Below are positions 17,708 through 26,811 of a stretch of DNA of 64,000 bases, in pieces. The DNA comes from JAGQVA01 sp041391725. GTDB lineage: Bacteria > Bacteroidota > Bacteroidia > J057. The stretch covers positions 310,001 through 374,000 of the forward strand of contig JAWKNL010000001.1 in the NCBI GenBank assembly GCA_041391725.1, given 5' to 3'. The notes under the pieces are model-generated. The model was not told the origin of the DNA. It searched no databases and saw nothing but the letters and a program-made list of their open reading frames with translations. The position numbers and the translations under genes were made by a program. The first letter of the stretch is position 1. Each line of letters opens with the position of its first letter.

Positions 17708-19834
17708 AAACCGTTGTAAACGGATACAAACCGTTGCAAACAGATACAAACCGTTGAAAACGGATACAAACCGTTGAAAACGGATACAAACCGTTGCAAA
17801 CGGATACAAACCGTTGAAAACGGATACAAACCGTTGAAAACGGATACAAACCGTTGAAAACAGATACAAACCGTTGCAAACAGATACAAACCGTTGGATC
17901 CATGTGGATTCTGCAATCCCAAACCGTTGCAATCCGATCCTTGAGGGATTCTTCGATTCCAAACCGTTGCAAACAGATACAAACCGTTGCAAACAGATAC
18001 AAACCGTTGCAAACGGATACAAACCGTTGCAAACGGATACAAACCGTTGCAATCCGATCCTTGAGGGATTCTTCGATTCCAAACCGTTGAAAACGGATAC
18101 AAACCGTTGAAAACGGATACAAACCGTTGAAAACAGATACAAACCGTTGTAAACGGATACAAACCGTTGAAAACGGATACAAACCGTTGAAAACGGATAC
18201 AAACCGTTGTAAACGGATACAAACCGTTGCAAACAGATACAAACCGTTGCAAACGGATACAAACCGTTGCAAACAGATACAAACCGTTGAAAACGGATAC
18301 AAACCGTTGCAAACGGATACAAACCGTTGCAAACAGATACAAACCGTTGCAAACAGATACAAACCGTTGCAAACGGATACAAACCGTTGCAAACGGATAC
18401 AAACCGTTGGATCCATGTGGATTCTGCAATCCCAAACCGTTGCAATCCGATCCTTGAGGGATTCTTCGATTCCAAACCGTTGCAAACAGATACAAACCGT
18501 TGCAAACGGATACAAACCGTTGCAAACGGATACAAACCGTTGCAAACAGATACAAACCGTTGCAAACGGATACAAACCGTTGCAAACGGATACAAACCGT
18601 TGCAATCCGATCCTTGAGGGATTCTTCGATTCCAAACCGTTGAAAACGGATACAAACCGTTGAAAACGGATACAAACCGTTGAAAACAGATACAAACCGT
18701 TGTAAACGGATACAAACCGTTGAAAACGGATACAAACCGTTGAAAACGGATACAAACCGTTGTAAACGGATACAAACCGTTGCAAACAGATACAAACCGT
18801 TGTAAACGGATACAAACCGTTGAAAACGGATACAAACCGTTGTAAACGGATACAAACCGTTGCAAACGGATACAAACCGTTGCAAACGGATACAAACCGT
18901 TGCAAACGGATACAAACCGTTGCAAACGGATACAAACCGTTGCAAACGGATACAAACCGTTGGATCCATGTGGATTCTGCAATCCCAAACCGTTGCAATC
19001 CGATCCTTGAGGGATTCTTCGATTCCAAACCGTTGCAAACAGATACAAACCGTTGCAAACGGATACAAACCGTTGCAAACGGATACAAACCGTTGGATCC
19101 ATGTGGATTCTGCAATCCCAAACCGTTGCAATCCGATCCTTGAGGGATTCTTCGATTCCAAACCGTTGCAACAGATACAAACCGTTGTAAACGGATACAA
19201 ACCGTTGAAAACGGATACAAACCGTTGAAAACGGATACAAACCGTTGTAAACGGATACAAACCGTTGTAAACGGATACAAACCGTTGCAAACGGATACAA
19301 ACCGTTGTAAACGGATACAAACCGTTGCAAACAGATACAAACCGTTGCAAACAGATACAAACCGTTGCAAACAGATACAAACCGTTGCAAACAGATACAA
19401 ACCGTTGCAAACGGATACAAACCGTTGCAAACAGATACAAACCGTTGAAAATCGGGAGTGCACCGTTTGGTAATTGGAGGCAAACCGGTACTTTAGGGAT
19501 TCTGCGATTACAAACCGTTGTAAACGGATACAAACCGTTGCAAACAGATACAAACCGTTGAAAACGGATACAAACCGTTGAAAACGGATACAAACCGTTG
19601 CAAACGGATACAAACCGTTGCAAACGGATACAAACCGTTGAAAACGGATACAAACCGTTGAAAACAGATACAAACCGTTGCAAACAGATACAAACCGTTG
19701 CAAACGGATACAAACCGTTGAAAACGGATACAAACCGTTGCAAACAGATACAAACCGTTGGATCCATGTGGATTCTGCAATCCCAAACCGTTGCAATCCG
19801 ATCCTTGAGGGATTCTTCGATTCCAAACCGTTGC
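17708..19834. repeat. Tandem array of a 20-bp unit with interspersed longer units
   Basis: About 80 copies of AAACCGTTGNAAACRGATAC lie head to tail. Only two positions vary: base 10 (C, A or T) and base 15 (G or A). One copy at 19160 lacks a base. Longer units begin with the same AAACCGTTG core: a 33-bp type (17888, 18401, 18954, 19087, 19752) and a 40-bp type (17921, 18041, 18434, 18594, 18987, 19120, 19785). Both end in a GGATTCTKCRATYCC-like sequence. Each G-type 20-mer holds a small inverted repeat, CCGTT/AACGG. The array lies between the 5' end of the DUF1553 gene and the divergent glycosidase gene. On the minus strand no variant makes a stop codon, so long apparent ORFs there are a by-product. 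Function unknown. Confidence 0.95.
19452..19511 (+). repeat. 60-bp direct repeat, internal right copy
   Basis: Identical to 17648-17707. It interrupts the array after a partial unit at 19439 and is followed by the variant order tg-ca-ag-ag-cg, as at the left edge (letters are the bases at unit positions 10 and 15). It is a second copy of the array's left border. Confidence 0.9.
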
Positions 19835-19958
19835 TAAACAGCGTCCTCTGACAAAGATTTCCCCCCAGACATCTCTCTGAACCGACCTGCCCCAGTTTTT
19901 CTTCTTCCGCCGCTGTATTTTTCAGGTAAATGGATAACTTGAGCCAAAGTCGTGTACT

Positions 19959-21377
19959 ATGAAACGAATTACTTTGCTCTTATTGCTACTGCACATAGGT
20001 ATGGCGCACCTCCCAGCACAGCTTCCCCGCCTGAAGGTAAGCGAAAACGGAAGATACCTGGCCACAAGCGACAACAAACCTTTTTTTTATCTGGGTGATA
20101 CTGCCTGGGAGTTGTTTCACCGGCTCAGCCGCGATGAGATGGAACTTTATTTTGCCAACCGCGCCGCCAAGGGTTTTACTGTAGTGCAGGCCGTAGTGCT
20201 CGGCGAAATCGACGGAGTCACCGAACCTAATGCCGAGGGTAATCTGCCGTTTGAAGGTACGGATGTTACCAAACCCAATGAAGCTTTTTTTGAACTGATA
20301 GACTTTGCCGTGGGAAAGGCTGCAGAACACGGTATTTACATGGCGATCCTCCCCACATGGGGTTCCCACGTTGAGGACAAACCACATCCTTTATTCGAAA
20401 ATCTGTCGCTATTTACACCGGAAACAGCTTTTGCCTACGGAAAATATCTTGCCGAAAAACTCAAACACCACTCCAATATAATCTGGGTATTTGGCGGCGA
20501 CCGCGGCCCGGAAGGTTATGAAGCGATCTGGGATAATATGGCCCTCGGCACACACAAAGGCGATGGCGGAAGACTGATGACTTACCATATTTACGGAGGC
20601 CGTTCATCCTCCGAGGTCCTTCACGACTCTGTCTGGCTGGATTTCAACATGGTCCAATCCGGCCATATGCACCCTGCGGCGCCCAACTACGAAATGATTG
20701 CCAAAGACTATGCGCGCATACCCGCCAAACCTGTGCTTGACGGTGAAGCCAACTACGAAGGCCTGCATACCGGCTTCAAAGAATACGGCCCCAAGTATGA
20801 GGACTTCGACGTGCGGAGGGCGTCGTACTGGTCGGTCTTCGCCGGAGGTTGTGGCATTACTTACGGACACAACAGTATATGGCAGATGTTTGACCGGGGG
20901 CGAAAACCCATTATTTACGCAGATATGTATTGGTATCAGGCACTGGTAGCACCCGGTTCTTCCCAAATGCAGCACCTCAAAAATCTAATGCTGTCCCGCC
21001 CCTACTTTAGCCGTATTCCTGACCAGAAAGTACTGCTGACAGAAGGAGAAAGCTGGCCTTCTGATGGTTATGGGGCCAACCATATTCAGGCGACCCGCGA
21101 CGGAACGCCAGAAGGTAAGGATGTTACCTATATGATGATTTATTACCCCTACCCCTACAATGTCAAAGTAGATACCCGTGTCATTGCGGGTGAAGCCCTG
21201 AATGCCTGGTGGTACAACCCCCGAAACGGAGAATCTGTTTTTATTGATAAGTTTTTTAATAAAGGCGATTTCACCCTTCCCTGGGATAACGGGATAAAAA
21301 AGGAAATGGGCGGACCCGACTGGGTACTGGTTATTGACGACGCATCCAGGGGCTATTCCCCCCCCGGAAAAAGATAG
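19959..21377 (+). CDS. DUF4038 glycosidase, GH140/apiosidase-like, secreted
   Basis: A 472-residue secreted protein (signal about 1-20). Residues 24-370 match the DUF4038 (apiosidase-like, GH140) TIM barrel: NKPFFYLGDTAWELFHRLS at the start, IIWVFGGDRGPEG (Asp181) and KPVLDGEANYEG (Glu263), the likely catalytic acids by family position. Residues 375-465 form the small C-terminal beta domain usual in this family. GH140 enzymes remove apiose from pectin, but DUF4038 covers other activities, so the substrate is unsure. It is transcribed away from the 20-bp array, whose last core ends about 125 bp upstream. Confidence 0.85.
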   Translation: MKRITLLLLLLHIGMAHLPAQLPRLKVSENGRYLATSDNKPFFYLGDTAWELFHRLSRDEMELYFANRAAKGFTVVQAVVLGEIDGVTEPNAEGNLPFEGTDVTKPNEAFFELIDFAVGKAAEHGIYMAILPTWGSHVEDKPHPLFENLSLFTPETAFAYGKYLAEKLKHHSNIIWVFGGDRGPEGYEAIWDNMALGTHKGDGGRLMTYHIYGGRSSSEVLHDSVWLDFNMVQSGHMHPAAPNYEMIAKDYARIPAKPVLDGEANYEGLHTGFKEYGPKYEDFDVRRASYWSVFAGGCGITYGHNSIWQMFDRGRKPIIYADMYWYQALVAPGSSQMQHLKNLMLSRPYFSRIPDQKVLLTEGESWPSDGYGANHIQATRDGTPEGKDVTYMMIYYPYPYNVKVDTRVIAGEALNAWWYNPRNGESVFIDKFFNKGDFTLPWDNGIKKEMGGPDWVLVIDDASRGYSPPGKR

Positions 21378-21437
21378 GCGGCAAAATACCGTTCTGTGAA
21401 TTCATTTCTATTTTTATATTTACAGAAACTACGTCCT

Positions 21438-22652
21438 ATGAACAGACTACGCTACTACTTATTGTTAGGAATCCTTATTGCTATTTCGACCAGCGTTTGC
21501 GGGCAAAAAAAGGATTCCTATACCCCCGGTTATATCATTACCCTCGGACAGGATTCGCTTCCCGGACTGGTTCTGCTTCAGGATCATGTATTTAATACCA
21601 CCACCTGTGTTTTTAAGGTCTCTAATGACGGGGAAGAGCAACAGTTTTCGCCCGGCGAAATTAAGGGCTACGGATCAGGCTCCTCAGTCTTCCTTTCGGG
21701 ATACAATGCAGAAGGAAAAGACGTTTTCATGCAATACAAAGCCAGAGGAAAGTTTAGTCTTTTGTACTTCCGGGACGAATATTACCTGAAAGACGGTGAT
21801 TCTCTCGAATCATTGATTCTGAGTCAGGAAAAGGTAAAAATTGAAGACCGCACATTCTTCAAAGCCCGTGAAGAATATAAATATCTGCTCAGGGACAAAA
21901 TGAGCGACTGCTTTGCGATCAACTCGTATCTGAAATCTACTGAATTTAATCTTCAGAGCCTGGCCCACCTCTTTGAAGAATACGCAGGCTGTTCATTTAC
22001 GAAAATAGAAGTGTACAAACACGAAACCGACAAAATGAAAATCCGGCTGGGGGTTGCGGCAGGAGGAATGGGATCTGTACTTGACTTTCTCCCCGGCAGC
22101 AGTGCCCGATATGTTTTTGCCGAATTCGGTTCTCCCCGGATTGCCTATACCGTTGTGCCTTCTGTTTTGGCCGAATTTTCCTTTCCCGCCCTTACCCAAA
22201 GGATATCTTTTCGCACAGGGGCAACGTTTTATTCGGCTACCAATGAATATGAGCGAATCAGAGAGGAACCAGGTATTACCGATATTCAACATGTCACGGT
22301 AACGTCCTCCCGACTTGAAATTCCACTCTACCTCCGATATGCATTTTCTAAAAAAGGCAGAGGGCCCTATGTCATCGGAGGTTTGGGGTTAGACCGGTTT
22401 ACCCGCTGGGACGCGGTCAGGGTAAATACACAGAGCCAGAATATCGTGCTCCGATTTGAAAATGACCTGGAGCAGAAAGATTTTTTTATCAATTATCTTA
22501 TTGGTGCAGGTGCTGATTTTCAGGTGGGAAAAAGGGTAGTGCTTGTGGAAGCGATGCATGGTTTTGCCCCCTATCTCCTCGACGGGAAAGGTACACCTAT
22601 GCCGACCGCCTGGTTTCAGTCTGTGAGTATTTCCGGCGGAATCCTGTTTTAA
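21438..22652 (+). CDS. Outer-membrane beta-barrel family protein
   Basis: The frame opens with a GTG at 21396, but the ATG at 21438 gives a proper signal peptide (MNRLRYYLLLGILIAISTSV, cleavage near CGQ), so I use it. That makes 404 residues. The first half (about 25-200) is an extracytoplasmic domain (GYIITLGQDSLPGLVLL, FSPGEIKGYG) often seen before Bacteroidota barrel domains. The second half, from about residue 205 (MKIRLGVAAGGMGS), has alternating patterns with aromatic ends (LEIPLYLRYAFSKK, YVIGGLGLDRFTRW) and ends ISGGILF, typical of an eight-stranded porin-like barrel. No transport substrate can be inferred. A TATATTTA element at 21415 may be its promoter -7 box. Confidence 0.75.
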   Translation: MNRLRYYLLLGILIAISTSVCGQKKDSYTPGYIITLGQDSLPGLVLLQDHVFNTTTCVFKVSNDGEEQQFSPGEIKGYGSGSSVFLSGYNAEGKDVFMQYKARGKFSLLYFRDEYYLKDGDSLESLILSQEKVKIEDRTFFKAREEYKYLLRDKMSDCFAINSYLKSTEFNLQSLAHLFEEYAGCSFTKIEVYKHETDKMKIRLGVAAGGMGSVLDFLPGSSARYVFAEFGSPRIAYTVVPSVLAEFSFPALTQRISFRTGATFYSATNEYERIREEPGITDIQHVTVTSSRLEIPLYLRYAFSKKGRGPYVIGGLGLDRFTRWDAVRVNTQSQNIVLRFENDLEQKDFFINYLIGAGADFQVGKRVVLVEAMHGFAPYLLDGKGTPMPTAWFQSVSISGGILF

Positions 22653-22833
22653 TACAGAAATTAATAAGAAAAAAAGTTAATATTATTATTTCCGGTTGTG
22701 GAAAAGTTCTGTGGGATAATCAAAGTTTTGATTTGTTTTTATCCCCAACGGGTATTTTTTTGCTGGTTGCTGAAAAGTAATTATTTCCAAAAGGTTCTTT
22801 CATGTAAAGTTCAACAACCACAATAAAATTCCC

Positions 22834-25800
22834 ATGACAAAACGGCTTTACCTTTTTACCAGATTGATCCTGCTTGGTTTCTTTCTGAGCGGACAACTAT
22901 TTGCCCAAACTCCGCCTCCCGGCCTTACCGGCCAGGCTCTCCGCGACTGGATTAAGCAAAATTTTTATGATGGATTTCATACTACCCTGGGCTACTCCAC
23001 AGCCAGGATGTATATGTACAATTACATCGACAACAAAAACAACACCATCACCGATGTTTATGGAGGTTTTGTACAGCCATGGACCTTTGGTGGTACCGGT
23101 ACCAATCCTGCTCCGATCAATGCAGAACACACCATTCCGCAAAGCTTCTTCAGCAGTGTTGAGCCGATGATGTCAGATATACACCATCTCTTTCCATCTC
23201 TCGATATATGGAACAGCACGCGTTCCAACTACCCATTTGCTGATATCAATGACAACGTAACCACCAAGTGGATGCGCGATAATGTGAGCCAGACGACCAT
23301 TCCTACTACGCTCATTGACGAATACAGCGAATACGCCAACCAGCAGTTTGAACCCCGTGAAGATCACAAAGGAGACTGCGCACGGGCGATTTTCTACTTC
23401 TACACCATGTACCCTACCCAGGCGGGTGCCATTTCTTCCGTAGCAGATCCTGCCATGCTTTATCAATGGCATCTTCAGGATCCTGTTTCGGCCAAAGAAA
23501 TTGACCGCAACAACGGAATCGAAACCTACCAGGGCAACCGCAACCCATATATTGACCATCCGGACTGGGTGGCAGATGCGTGGAACGTAACCTCCTCAGC
23601 ACCTTCTGCCCCCACTAATCTTGCCATTTCCACGGGTGCTACCAGCCTGACTCTTTCCTGGACTGATGCCGCTGGCGAAACAGGGTACGAAGTGTACCGC
23701 TCTACGGACAATACCAACTTTTCACTGATAACCACCCTTTCTGCGAATACAGCATCATATACCAATACCGGCCTTACCCCCGGAACTACCTATTATTACT
23801 ACCTGGTAGCTTTCAACGGCACAGGCAACAGCCCCAATTCGGCTACAGTCAGTGGCACACCTGCGGGTGGCAGTGGTGGCGGCGGCAACGCAACAGACCT
23901 GATTCTCTCCGAATATATTGAGGGTTCCTCCTTCAACAAGGCACTGGAAATCGCCAATTTCACCGGAGGATCGGTCAACCTCACCGGCTATGTACTCCGC
24001 AAAGAAACCAACGGCGGCGGCGTATGGGGTGATGATTATGCGCTGAGCGGAACCCTCGCCAACGGCGAGGTGTGGGTCATTGCGCACAGCTCCGCAGACC
24101 CCGCGATTCTCGCACAGGCAGATGTAAGCACCGGGGCTGCTATCGTCAACTTCAATGGTAACGATGTAGTCGGACTATTCAAAAACGGATCGCTACTCGA
24201 CGTAATCGGCAACTTTGGCAGCAGTGCCGTGTTTGCGCAGGATGTAACCCTGGTGAGAAAAGCCGATATATCTTCTCCCAACACTGTTTATACAGTAGCA
24301 GAATGGGATTCCTACCCCACCAATACTTTCAGCAACCTCGGCGCTCATACCTTTAACGGCTCTGCCCCCCAACCGCCTGCAACCCCAACCAACCTGACCC
24401 TTCTTGCGACAACGGTTGACCTGAATCTCGCATGGGATGATGTCGCCGATGAAGAAGGTTATCTCGTTTTCCGTTCGGAGGATAATATTTCATTCTCCCA
24501 GATCGCTTCCCTGGCAGCCAATGAAAATACCTTAACTGACAATACCGTACAATTGCTGACCACCTATTACTACTACGTCGTCGCCTATAACGCAGGCGGA
24601 AACAGTGGCAATAGCAATACCGTCAGCGGAGCAACAGAAAGTACCGGCGGCAATGCGACTGATTTGCTGATCTCCGAATACATCGAAGGTTCTTCATTCA
24701 ACAAAGCACTGGAAATCGCCAATTTCACCGGCGCAGCAGTTAATCTCTCCGGCTATGTACTCCGCAAAGAAACCAATGGCGGAGGGGTATGGGCTGATGA
24801 CTACGCACTGAGCGGAACTCTGGCTCATGGCGCTGTATGGGTGATTGCCAATAGTGCTGCTGATCCGGCGATACTGACCCAGGCAGATGTGAGTACAGGC
24901 GCAGGTATTGTTACCTTCAACGGGAATGATGTCATCGGACTGTTTAAAAACGGTACGCTGATTGATGTTGTGGGCGATTTTGGCACAGGTAACAACTTTG
25001 CGGCTGATGTAACACTGGTGAGAAAAGCAACTGTTACCAGCCCATCCGATGCCTATGTGGTAGCCGAATGGGATTCTTACCCCACCAATACCTTCAGCAA
25101 TCTGGGGACTCATACTGTCAATGGCTCTGCCCCCACACCGCCCGCTGCTCCTGCGAATCTGGCGCTTACCGCCACAGTTGACGATCTCAGTCTTTCATGG
25201 GACGATGTAGCCGATGAAACCGGCTATCTGGTTTTCCGGTCGGCAGACAATGTCAACTTCTCACAGGTCGCAGATCTGGGCGCAGATGTAGTTGCTTTCA
25301 CTGACAATACGGTTCAACTCCTCACCACCTATTATTACTATGTAGTCGCCTACAATGCCGGTGGAAACAGCGGAAACAGTAATACCGTAAGTGGTCAGAC
25401 AGAAAACCCGCCGGTGGTAGCTACCGATCTGTTTTTCAGCGAATATATTGAAGGCTCACAAAGCAACCGCGCACTCGAAATCGCCAATTTTACAGGGGCT
25501 GCGGTCAACCTTTCGGCCTATTCACTCAAATGGCAATCCAACGGCAGCGGCAGTTGGCGCAATACATTTACGCTGAGCGGCACACTCGCCGACGGCGATG
25601 TATTTGTCGTAGGCCGCTCAGGTGCAGCTTCTGCGATTACCTCGGTGTCTGATGTTATCCTTACCGGTGGAGTCACCAACTTCGCAGGCAATGATCCCGT
25701 AGGTCTTTTCAAAAACAATGTACTAATCGATATTATCGGCGTGTTTAACGGCGGAAGTGCCAATTTCGCAGCGAATACCACGCTGGTCAGAAAATCTGAG

Positions 25801-26187
25801 GTGATTAGTCCCAATACAACCTATACCACTTCCGAATGGGATGCCTACCCTAGCAATACCTTCTCCTTTATCGGCAGTCATACGTTTGGTACCGGAGGAG
25901 CACGGGTGGTATTCGAAGAAATAAACACCTTGCAGGAAATCAACGCATGGCCCAATCCGTTTGACAACAAGCTGACGGTAAGCCTGACTGTTTCGGAGCA
26001 GACCCGCATTTCTGCCGGACTGTACAACCTAATGGGGCAACAGGTGGCCGTAGTGGTTCCCGAACAACTGTATGAAGAAGGGAAATCAGAATTAACTGTT
26101 CCTACCACCTCACTCGCTCCCGGAATGTACCTGCTCAGAGTTTCTGTTGGGGCAGAACATCAGACAATTAAAGTCATCAAAAAATAA
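22834..26187 (+). CDS. Secreted endonuclease I with FN3 and lamin-tail repeats, T9SS-sorted
   Basis: A 1117-residue modular secreted protein. After a signal (about 1-24) comes an endonuclease I (NucM/EndA-type) domain, residues 30-245, with the active-site region NAEHTIPQSFF (His99) and SDIHHLFPSLDIWNSTRSN. Then three alternating modules follow: fibronectin type III (about 248-340, 515-600, 765-850) and lamin-tail domains (about 354-505, 608-760, 860-1030). Each lamin-tail domain opens with a SEYIEGS motif. Residues about 1043-1117 are a type IX secretion sorting domain (AWPNPFDNKLTVSL ... GMYLLRV ... IKVIKK). It should be exported across the outer membrane and held at the surface or released, cutting extracellular DNA. 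The repeats are very similar, suggesting recent internal duplication. Confidence 0.92.
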   Translation: MTKRLYLFTRLILLGFFLSGQLFAQTPPPGLTGQALRDWIKQNFYDGFHTTLGYSTARMYMYNYIDNKNNTITDVYGGFVQPWTFGGTGTNPAPINAEHTIPQSFFSSVEPMMSDIHHLFPSLDIWNSTRSNYPFADINDNVTTKWMRDNVSQTTIPTTLIDEYSEYANQQFEPREDHKGDCARAIFYFYTMYPTQAGAISSVADPAMLYQWHLQDPVSAKEIDRNNGIETYQGNRNPYIDHPDWVADAWNVTSSAPSAPTNLAISTGATSLTLSWTDAAGETGYEVYRSTDNTNFSLITTLSANTASYTNTGLTPGTTYYYYLVAFNGTGNSPNSATVSGTPAGGSGGGGNATDLILSEYIEGSSFNKALEIANFTGGSVNLTGYVLRKETNGGGVWGDDYALSGTLANGEVWVIAHSSADPAILAQADVSTGAAIVNFNGNDVVGLFKNGSLLDVIGNFGSSAVFAQDVTLVRKADISSPNTVYTVAEWDSYPTNTFSNLGAHTFNGSAPQPPATPTNLTLLATTVDLNLAWDDVADEEGYLVFRSEDNISFSQIASLAANENTLTDNTVQLLTTYYYYVVAYNAGGNSGNSNTVSGATESTGGNATDLLISEYIEGSSFNKALEIANFTGAAVNLSGYVLRKETNGGGVWADDYALSGTLAHGAVWVIANSAADPAILTQADVSTGAGIVTFNGNDVIGLFKNGTLIDVVGDFGTGNNFAADVTLVRKATVTSPSDAYVVAEWDSYPTNTFSNLGTHTVNGSAPTPPAAPANLALTATVDDLSLSWDDVADETGYLVFRSADNVNFSQVADLGADVVAFTDNTVQLLTTYYYYVVAYNAGGNSGNSNTVSGQTENPPVVATDLFFSEYIEGSQSNRALEIANFTGAAVNLSAYSLKWQSNGSGSWRNTFTLSGTLADGDVFVVGRSGAASAITSVSDVILTGGVTNFAGNDPVGLFKNNVLIDIIGVFNGGSANFAANTTLVRKSEVISPNTTYTTSEWDAYPSNTFSFIGSHTFGTGGARVVFEEINTLQEINAWPNPFDNKLTVSLTVSEQTRISAGLYNLMGQQVAVVVPEQLYEEGKSELTVPTTSLAPGMYLLRVSVGAEHQTIKVIKK

Positions 26188-26200
26188 TGGGGGGAAAATA

Positions 26201-26749
26201 ATGGAAGAGGCACTCCGCCGAATCGAAGTAACGTATCAAAACAAGCTCTCAGCCCTGCATCTTACAGGGCTGGGGCTTGTTGATTTACCCGAAATCCTTC
26301 TCAACGCCGCACATATCACTGTGCTCGGACTGACAGATAATATGCTGGAAGTTTTACCCGATTCGATCGCAGAAATGGAAAATTTGCGGGTACTTGAGTT
26401 GGGGGGAAATAAGCTTACGGCGCTCCCGGAAAGCCTTTGCCGGCTCAAAAATCTGCGTGTACTGGTTGTCAGAGACAATCAACTCACACACCTTCCAGAG
26501 GCATTGGGCGATCTTCAGGCACTGCGCATGCTGGAAGTGAGAAATAATCAGATTCAGGTTCTTCCGGCATCCATCACCCGGCTGGTTGCTTTAAGAGAGT
26601 TGTACCTTCGGGCGAATCATTTATCTGCCTTACCTGAGAGATTTTCAGACATGAAAGGCCTGACCAAACTCGACCTTGCAGAAAATGTATTTAGTGAACC
26701 GCCGGTAAACCAGGCAGATTTCCCCAACCTGAGTATGTTTTGGTTGTAA
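26201..26749 (+). CDS. Leucine-rich-repeat protein
   Basis: A 182-residue protein with about six leucine-rich repeats of the 23-residue LP..L..L..L..L.L..N.L type (residues about 35-165). The frame opens at 26147 inside the upstream gene, but the ATG at 26201 (MEEALRRIEV) follows the T9SS gene's stop by 13 bp and gives a standard N-terminal cap. No signal peptide or catalytic domain is visible, so it is likely a cytoplasmic protein-interaction module. The Kazal-Hint lipoprotein starts about 60 bp downstream on the same strand. Partner unknown. Confidence 0.82.
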   Translation: MEEALRRIEVTYQNKLSALHLTGLGLVDLPEILLNAAHITVLGLTDNMLEVLPDSIAEMENLRVLELGGNKLTALPESLCRLKNLRVLVVRDNQLTHLPEALGDLQALRMLEVRNNQIQVLPASITRLVALRELYLRANHLSALPERFSDMKGLTKLDLAENVFSEPPVNQADFPNLSMFWL

Positions 26750-26811
26750 CACGCTCCCTGATCTTTATGCAGCAGATTTGGTACGTTCTCCGTCATAAAG
26801 AAAAACGGAAT

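Noticed and set aside
17534..19826. Repetitive proteins of 600-1650 residues encoded by the array on either strand
   Set aside because: All three minus frames are open simply because the unit contains no stop in that orientation; plus-strand frames are cut by TAA/TGA created by the A and T variants. No start, signal or family supports coding.
17708..19834. CRISPR array
   Set aside because: The unit is 20 bp and follows itself directly; there are no unique spacers of constant length and no cas genes in the window.
17708..19834. Template of a reverse-transcriptase system making endless stop-free frames
   Set aside because: The stop-free repeat brings this to mind, but no reverse transcriptase or associated RNA gene is present nearby.
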